A stretch of 64,000 bases of DNA from Bacillota bacterium. GTDB lineage: Bacteria; Bacillota; Clostridia; Lachnospirales; Lachnospiraceae. This document shows, piece by piece, positions 59,489 to 64,000 of the stretch (its first letter is position 1; every line of letters begins with the position of its first letter). The notes under the pieces are model-generated. The model searched no databases and was not told the DNA's origin. It saw nothing but the letters and a program-made list of their open reading frames with translations. Location: assembly GCA_023416695.1 (NCBI GenBank), contig JAEZGY010000094.1, forward strand, positions 30,806 through 94,805. Reading direction: 5' to 3'. The translations under genes were made by a program, and so were the position numbers.

Positions 59489-60430
59489 ATGAGTAATTCA
59501 GTAGTTAAAATTGAGAATTTGGTAAAACGATACAAAGACCTTGTTGCTTTAGACCATTTTAACCTAGATATAAAAGAAGGAGAAATCTTTGGTCTATTAG
59601 GACCTAATGGTTCTGGTAAAACCACAACCATTAATTGTATTCTAGCACTGCTTAATTATGATAAAGGAAACATTCAGGTTTTTGGGCAGCCTATGGAGCC
59701 TAATAGCTATGAGTTAAAACGAAGCATTGGTGTTGTATTTCAAAATGTAGCTGTATTTGATGAACTAACGGTTTATGATAACATTGATTATTTCTGTGGT
59801 CTTTATATCACTGATAAAAATACAAGAAAGCAGCTGGTGGAAGAAGCCATTGATTTTGTTGGTCTTCAAGATTTTCGTAAGTTCTATCCAAAAAAATTAT
59901 CTGGTGGTCTCTTACGTAGATTAAACATTGCTTGCGGCATTGCACATAAACCAAAATTAATCATTCTAGATGAGCCTACCGTTGCTGTAGATCCACAAAG
60001 TCGTAATAACATACTTGAGGGGATTGTTAAGTTAAATAAAGAAGGGGCAACCATTATCTACACCTCACACTATATGGAAGAGGTAGAACAGATTTGTACT
60101 AGAATTGCTATTATGGACAAAGGAAAAAATCTTACCATTGGCACTACCGAAGAATTAAAGCTTATGATAAAGACTGGGGAAACCATTATGGTGGAGGTAT
60201 TAGGTTTAACATCTGAACATTTAGAAGCAATCAAACAGATTAAACATGTTTTCTCTGTGAATTATGATAATAACCAATTAAAGATTAAATGTTCTGGAGG
60301 CAAGCATAATCTAATCCGTATACTTGATTATCTACAAGAGAATTCCATATCCTTTGGACGTGTATTCTCCGAGCTTCCAACCTTAAACGATGTGTTCCTA
60401 GAAATTACAGGCAAAGAGCTTAGGGACTAG
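59489..60430 (+). CDS. ABC transporter ATP-binding protein
   Basis: This 313-residue ATPase has Walker A GPNGSGKTT, signature LSGGLLRRLN, Walker B KLIILDEPTVAVD and the H-loop THSHYMEEVEQI type (here TSHYMEEVEQICT). A C-terminal accessory region of about 85 residues follows. AGGAGG precedes the ATG. It energises the two ABC-2 permeases encoded next and is divergent from the NarL/DesK-type two-component genes. Confidence 0.92.
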   Translation: MSNSVVKIENLVKRYKDLVALDHFNLDIKEGEIFGLLGPNGSGKTTTINCILALLNYDKGNIQVFGQPMEPNSYELKRSIGVVFQNVAVFDELTVYDNIDYFCGLYITDKNTRKQLVEEAIDFVGLQDFRKFYPKKLSGGLLRRLNIACGIAHKPKLIILDEPTVAVDPQSRNNILEGIVKLNKEGATIIYTSHYMEEVEQICTRIAIMDKGKNLTIGTTEELKLMIKTGETIMVEVLGLTSEHLEAIKQIKHVFSVNYDNNQLKIKCSGGKHNLIRILDYLQENSISFGRVFSELPTLNDVFLEITGKELRD

Positions 60431-60440
60431 GAGGTGCTAT

Positions 60441-61580
60441 ATGTTTTTACATTTATTTAAATATAAACTGAAAACCTTATATCGCCCTTCCGAAGAACTC
60501 TTTTGGACCTATCTTTTTCCTATTATTCTAGGTACTTTGTTCTTTGTGGGCTTTGGTAATATTGCAGATAAAACAGAAACCTTTACTACCATTCCTGTAG
60601 CTGTAGTAAAAGAACAGGAACCCAATGAATATTTAAGTGAATTACTAACTCAGCTCTCTAATGAATCCGAAGATGCTACCCTATCCATTACAGAGTCCTC
60701 TAAGGAGGAAGCAAAGAAATTATTAGAGGATGAGAAAATAGACGCAATTGTCACCATCAATGAAGATGTTAGTCTTACCGTAAACGAAGAAGGAATTAAT
60801 CAAAGTATTGTACGTATGATTTTTGATCAATACAAACAGATTTCTGATACAGTAACTAACGTAGCAGCTACCAACCCAGAGAAGATTCCAGATGTTCTTG
60901 CTACTATGTACGCTTCCATTGACGCTAATATCGAAACCACTCTAAATCAACATGATAACCTTGATACTATGACCTGGTATTTCTTTGCTTTAGTTGCCAT
61001 GAACTGTCTCTTTGGATGCCTCTATGGTCTAAAAAGTATAGTAGCAATTCAGGCAAATCTTACTGTTTTGGCAACCAGAAGATGTGTCACTCCAACACAC
61101 AAATTAAAGCTGATAGTCAGTGATATGCTAGCTAGTATTATTGCACAATACTTATCTACTGTACTCCTTCTATGCTATCTTATCTTTGGTCTTGGCATAA
61201 ACTTTGGGGATCGACTTCCTTATGTTTTCTTAACTGCCTTCGTAGGCTGTCTAGTTGGGGTAGCAAATGGTACTTTCATTGGCGCAATCGGAAGATTCTC
61301 TCAAGGAGTGAAGGATGCCATTATAATGGGTGCTTCCATGATGTTCTGCTTCTTAGGTGGCCTTATGGTAGGAACTATGAAGGATATTATTGAAAGGACT
61401 ATTCCATTTATCAATCGTATTAACCCTGCAGCCTTAATTGCAGATTCCTTTTACAGTCTTAGCATATATGACAATTTAAACCGTTATATGCTAAACACAA
61501 GTATCCTAGTTATAATGACAGTGGTATTGGCTTTATTAAGCTTCTGTCTAGTAAGGAGGGAACGTTATGACAGCATTTAG
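60441..61580 (+). CDS. ABC-2 type permease with extracellular domain
   Basis: This 379-residue protein has one N-terminal helix, an extracellular domain of about 150 residues, then five helices with the ABC-2 signature GGLMVGTMKDIIERTIPFIN and NPAALIADSFYSL. It pairs with the permease of the next gene, whose reading frame overlaps it by 14 bases. GGAGG precedes the ATG. Confidence 0.87.
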   Translation: MFLHLFKYKLKTLYRPSEELFWTYLFPIILGTLFFVGFGNIADKTETFTTIPVAVVKEQEPNEYLSELLTQLSNESEDATLSITESSKEEAKKLLEDEKIDAIVTINEDVSLTVNEEGINQSIVRMIFDQYKQISDTVTNVAATNPEKIPDVLATMYASIDANIETTLNQHDNLDTMTWYFFALVAMNCLFGCLYGLKSIVAIQANLTVLATRRCVTPTHKLKLIVSDMLASIIAQYLSTVLLLCYLIFGLGINFGDRLPYVFLTAFVGCLVGVANGTFIGAIGRFSQGVKDAIIMGASMMFCFLGGLMVGTMKDIIERTIPFINRINPAALIADSFYSLSIYDNLNRYMLNTSILVIMTVVLALLSFCLVRRERYDSI

Positions 61581-62730
61581 TAGTTATCTAAAAATTCTTA
61601 AGAAAAATATAGGCGGAGTAATCATATATGTAGCATTATTTATGGTGATTACCATGTTGTTTAGTAGCTTTGGTAAAGATACCGTTGATCCAAGCTTTAC
61701 AATGAAAAAGCTTAATATTGCAGTCATAGATAGAGATAATACAGAATTAAGTAAGGGTTTTAAGGACTATATTGGTTCCATCCACAATATTGTGGATATA
61801 GAAGATAAGATGGAAACTCTGCAAGATAATTTGTTTTATCGTAATATCTCTTACATTCTGATTATACCAAAAGGTTATGAGGCTAAATTATCTCAGGGTA
61901 ACCTAGATCACTTAGTGGAAAATGTAAAAGTTCCAAATTCCTTTGAAGGAATCTTCGCTGATCAACAGGTTGACCAATATTTAAAAACAGTTTCTTCCTA
62001 CCTTAAAGCAGGCTATGAACCTATGAAAGCCCTTACACTAAGCATAGAAAGTCTAAAAAAGGCAACAGAAGTTACAATGCTGAATGCCAATAGTGAGACC
62101 ACACAACAACAAACAGATATTATGTTTTTCTTTTTTCAATACATGGCCTTTGTTTTAATCAGCATAATTCTAATTGGTTTATGTCCAATCCTTTTAGTAT
62201 TTAACCAGACAGACTTAAAGAAACGTATTGATGTTTCATCTCTTAGTCTGAAAGTTAAGAACAGACAATTAATTTTATTTAGCTTGTTCTTTAGCATTGC
62301 AATATGGCTAGCATTTGTAGTACTCTCCATCATTATGAATGGTACAAAACTACTTACCACAGCTGGATTGCTCTGCATGATTAATAGCTTTATCTTTACT
62401 TTAGTCTGTTTATCCATTACGTACCTTGCATCTCTGCTGATCAAATCAAAGAATGCCATTTCTATTATTAGTAATGTAGTTGGCCTTGGGATGAGTTTTA
62501 TTTGTGGTGTCTTTGTCCCTCAATCTATTATGTCTGAACAGGTCTTAAGTGCCAGTCGCGTCCTTCCTGCATACTGGTATATGCATGCACATAACATCAT
62601 TGCAAACTATACGGGAAGCACCACACAGTTAAAAACTATTATTGCAGACTTCGGTATTCTGTTTGGATTTGCACTTGCTATCCTTGCCATAAGCCTTGTA
62701 GTATCCAAAGTAAAACATGACAATGTATAA
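61567..62730 (+). CDS. ABC-2 type permease, second subunit
   Basis: This 387-residue protein has the same architecture as its neighbour: an N-terminal helix, an extracellular domain of about 150 residues (AVIDRDNTELSKGF, LIIPKGYEAKLSQG), then five helices ending with LPAYWYMHAHNIIANY. AAGGAGG precedes its ATG inside the previous gene. The pair likely exports a membrane-active compound sensed by the adjacent kinase. Confidence 0.87.
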   Translation: MTAFSSYLKILKKNIGGVIIYVALFMVITMLFSSFGKDTVDPSFTMKKLNIAVIDRDNTELSKGFKDYIGSIHNIVDIEDKMETLQDNLFYRNISYILIIPKGYEAKLSQGNLDHLVENVKVPNSFEGIFADQQVDQYLKTVSSYLKAGYEPMKALTLSIESLKKATEVTMLNANSETTQQQTDIMFFFFQYMAFVLISIILIGLCPILLVFNQTDLKKRIDVSSLSLKVKNRQLILFSLFFSIAIWLAFVVLSIIMNGTKLLTTAGLLCMINSFIFTLVCLSITYLASLLIKSKNAISIISNVVGLGMSFICGVFVPQSIMSEQVLSASRVLPAYWYMHAHNIIANYTGSTTQLKTIIADFGILFGFALAILAISLVVSKVKHDNV

Positions 62731-62738
62731 AAAAATAA

Positions 62739-62778
62739 CCGTAATGTCTTGCTAAATAAAAGACATTACGGCTTTTTT
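62739..62778 (+). terminator. Terminator of the ABC exporter operon
   Basis: CCGTAATGTCTT (62739-62750) and AAGACATTACGG (62760-62771) form a perfect 12-base stem, followed by CTTTTTTTT. It may also serve the converging DUF421 gene. Confidence 0.9.
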
Positions 62779-63480
62779 TTATAAAATGTTCTTATCAGGA
62801 GGAGTCACCTTAACATAGAAATTAATGGTATTATCCTCATCTAAGGTTGCTAGAAAGATATCTTCTACTTTATTTATTTTATACTTTGCAATCTGTTTGA
62901 TTAACCAAGCTTCGTCTTTACCCATACGTTTTAAGTTATCAAATAGAACTTTACCGTCCATCATTACATTAGCAATTAAGGTTTCCTGTTTTGGATTAAG
63001 ACTTAAATCCATTGCCGTGACTGGTTTTTCACTTGCAATAGGAATTACACTGATCTCGCCATTGGTTTCAAAAATAGCTGTATCTACTTTAGAAAGGTCA
63101 AAATAGCCCAATGGACGGAGCATAGTAAGGAATTCATCCATATCTAAATGAGCTTTCGAAAAATTCTTTTTATATATTTTACCCTTTTCCATCAATACTA
63201 TTGGATGACCAACAATCAGATTTCGAATTTTTTTGCTTTTGTCTGTACCAATACAGCATAAATAGGTGAATAACCCATATACAATCATAGCAATTAAATT
63301 ATGAATGATTTTTTTGTCTGTAGCTATGGAAAGTTGTGCTGCTATGGAACCTATGGCAATACTATTAATATAGTCATACATACTCATAGATGCTATGGTT
63401 CTGTTTCCCAAGGCTTTCGTAATTAAAAACAGCACAAATAGGGAAAGTAATGCTGTCAACGGGATAATAAAATATTCCAT
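62779..63480 (-). CDS. DUF421 (YetF-like) membrane protein
   Basis: This 233-residue protein has three N-terminal membrane helices followed by a soluble DUF421 domain (FSKAHLDMDEFLTMLRPLGY; ANVMMDGKVLFDNLKRMGKD). Homologues YetF and YrbG are widespread in spore-formers; their roles are unclear. ATG at 63480 follows GAGGTGGAG; the frame open to 63531 would add residues without a ribosome site. Confidence 0.88.
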   Translation of the reverse strand: MEYFIIPLTALLSLFVLFLITKALGNRTIASMSMYDYINSIAIGSIAAQLSIATDKKIIHNLIAMIVYGLFTYLCCIGTDKSKKIRNLIVGHPIVLMEKGKIYKKNFSKAHLDMDEFLTMLRPLGYFDLSKVDTAIFETNGEISVIPIASEKPVTAMDLSLNPKQETLIANVMMDGKVLFDNLKRMGKDEAWLIKQIAKYKINKVEDIFLATLDEDNTINFYVKVTPPDKNIL

Positions 63481-63547
63481 ATCTCCACCTCTTAAAGTTA
63501 ATTTACAATTTACTTTCCCTAGTATTCTCAATTCTATTACTTATATT

Positions 63548-64000
63548 CTATTTCTTACAGTCTGCTTCTTTAAACATGTTTCTATAGCAATTCTTACGGT
63601 AATCTTTGTAATCGTAATCAAGCATGGCAGTATACTCATCGTGATGTCCACAGCAACCACAACCAGATCTACCCATGTTTTGATGGTACTTGCTATACCA
63701 AGTATTCTCCTCTGATATTTGAAATGGAGTAGGATATACTACCTTTATATCATCACAATAGTCTTCTTTATCAGGTGTACATCTTCTATTCTCCCAAGGA
63801 TAGCATTTACATTCTTCCTCTTCTTCTCTTTGTTCTCCACTAAAGAAAATTGGAATAATAACATCTATATTCTCTCCACATTCTGGACATACTGGACACT
63901 CTCTCTGTGGTGGACATGGCCTTTGTGGTGGACACGTTGGGCACTCTCTCTGCTCTGGGCATGGTCTTTGTGGTGGACACGTTGGGCACTCTCTTTGTGG
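63548..64000 (-). CDS. Cys/Pro-rich repeat protein, 3' part (start lies beyond the window)
   Basis: The minus strand is open from the window edge to a TAG at 63548, giving 150 residues. It begins with tandem 15-residue repeats of the form QRECPTCPPQRPCPE (at least two and a half copies, 45-base DNA repeats). A non-repetitive region follows with CKCYPWENRRC, SGCGCCGHHDEY and a Tyr-rich end (YDYKDYRKNCYRNMF). The dense cysteines and repeats suggest a cross-linked structural protein, perhaps of the spore coat (inference). No named family was recognised. Confidence 0.75.
   Translation of the reverse strand, partial: PQRECPTCPPQRPCPEQRECPTCPPQRPCPPQRECPVCPECGENIDVIIPIFFSGEQREEEEECKCYPWENRRCTPDKEDYCDDIKVVYPTPFQISEENTWYSKYHQNMGRSGCGCCGHHDEYTAMLDYDYKDYRKNCYRNMFKEADCKK

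Overview
The window is AT-rich, has strong GGAGG ribosome binding sites and consensus sigma-A promoters, and carries clostridial-type regulation (T-box, fluoride riboswitch, HxlR, PadR and TetR switches, VanRS-like kinases). This fits an anaerobic Firmicute, most likely a Lachnospiraceae/Clostridium phytofermentans-like organism (inference from gene content; no marker rRNA is present).

Region 1 (1-11,480, all minus strand) is the most notable part. A perfect-consensus promoter at 11,451-11,479 reads leftward through a 50-residue YezD-type protein, a long terminator-like hairpin, and then an operon of at least eleven genes: NifB-like radical SAM, NifX-like, NifD-like, NifK-like, NifH, cysteine synthase, a second NifD-like, a second NifK-like, a second NifX-like, and an amino-acid ABC importer (binding protein, permease, start of a second permease). 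One Fe protein therefore serves two catalytic-type D/K pairs. Both pairs keep the six P-cluster-type cysteines but appear to lack the FeMo-cofactor histidine. The embedded cysteine synthase, YezD and importer suggest sulfur acquisition rather than N2 fixation, comparable to but distinct from methylthio-alkane reductase loci.

Region 2 (11,595-17,130, minus) holds an SGNH hydrolase and a pseudaminic-acid-type sugar cluster (PseF, FkbH-like HAD protein, acyl carrier protein, PseH-like acetyltransferase, VOC protein, PseG). The FkbH/ACP pair suggests an unusual acyl or glyceryl decoration.

Region 3 (17,298-37,880) is a patchwork of small regulator/effector units. It has two divergent HxlR-nitroreductase pairs, a PadR-controlled ABC-2 exporter with a C-terminally shortened permease, and a TetR-RnfC-like unit with operators built into its promoter, next to an FeS/FMN membrane protein. 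It also has a Na+/H+-type antiporter behind a fluoride riboswitch, ferritin, pirin, PhzF, AraC, two nucleotidyltransferases, a second TetR with the same promoter design, a relic of an rRNA methyltransferase gene, and an MFS transporter.

Region 4 (38,093-47,676) contains a leucine-specific T-box controlling leuA and an AraC-type gene, RlmD, a radical SAM activase-like protein, a beta-lactamase-fold hydrolase and an ABC-2 exporter operon.

Region 5 (47,735-62,730) is an efflux and sensing block: two MacB-type ATPases (one fused to an AbrB-like domain), a large FtsX-type permease, three adaptor proteins, a VanRS-like two-component system, a NarL/DesK-type two-component system, and a divergent ABC-2 exporter. 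The window ends with a DUF421 membrane protein and the 3' part of a Cys/Pro-rich repeat protein.
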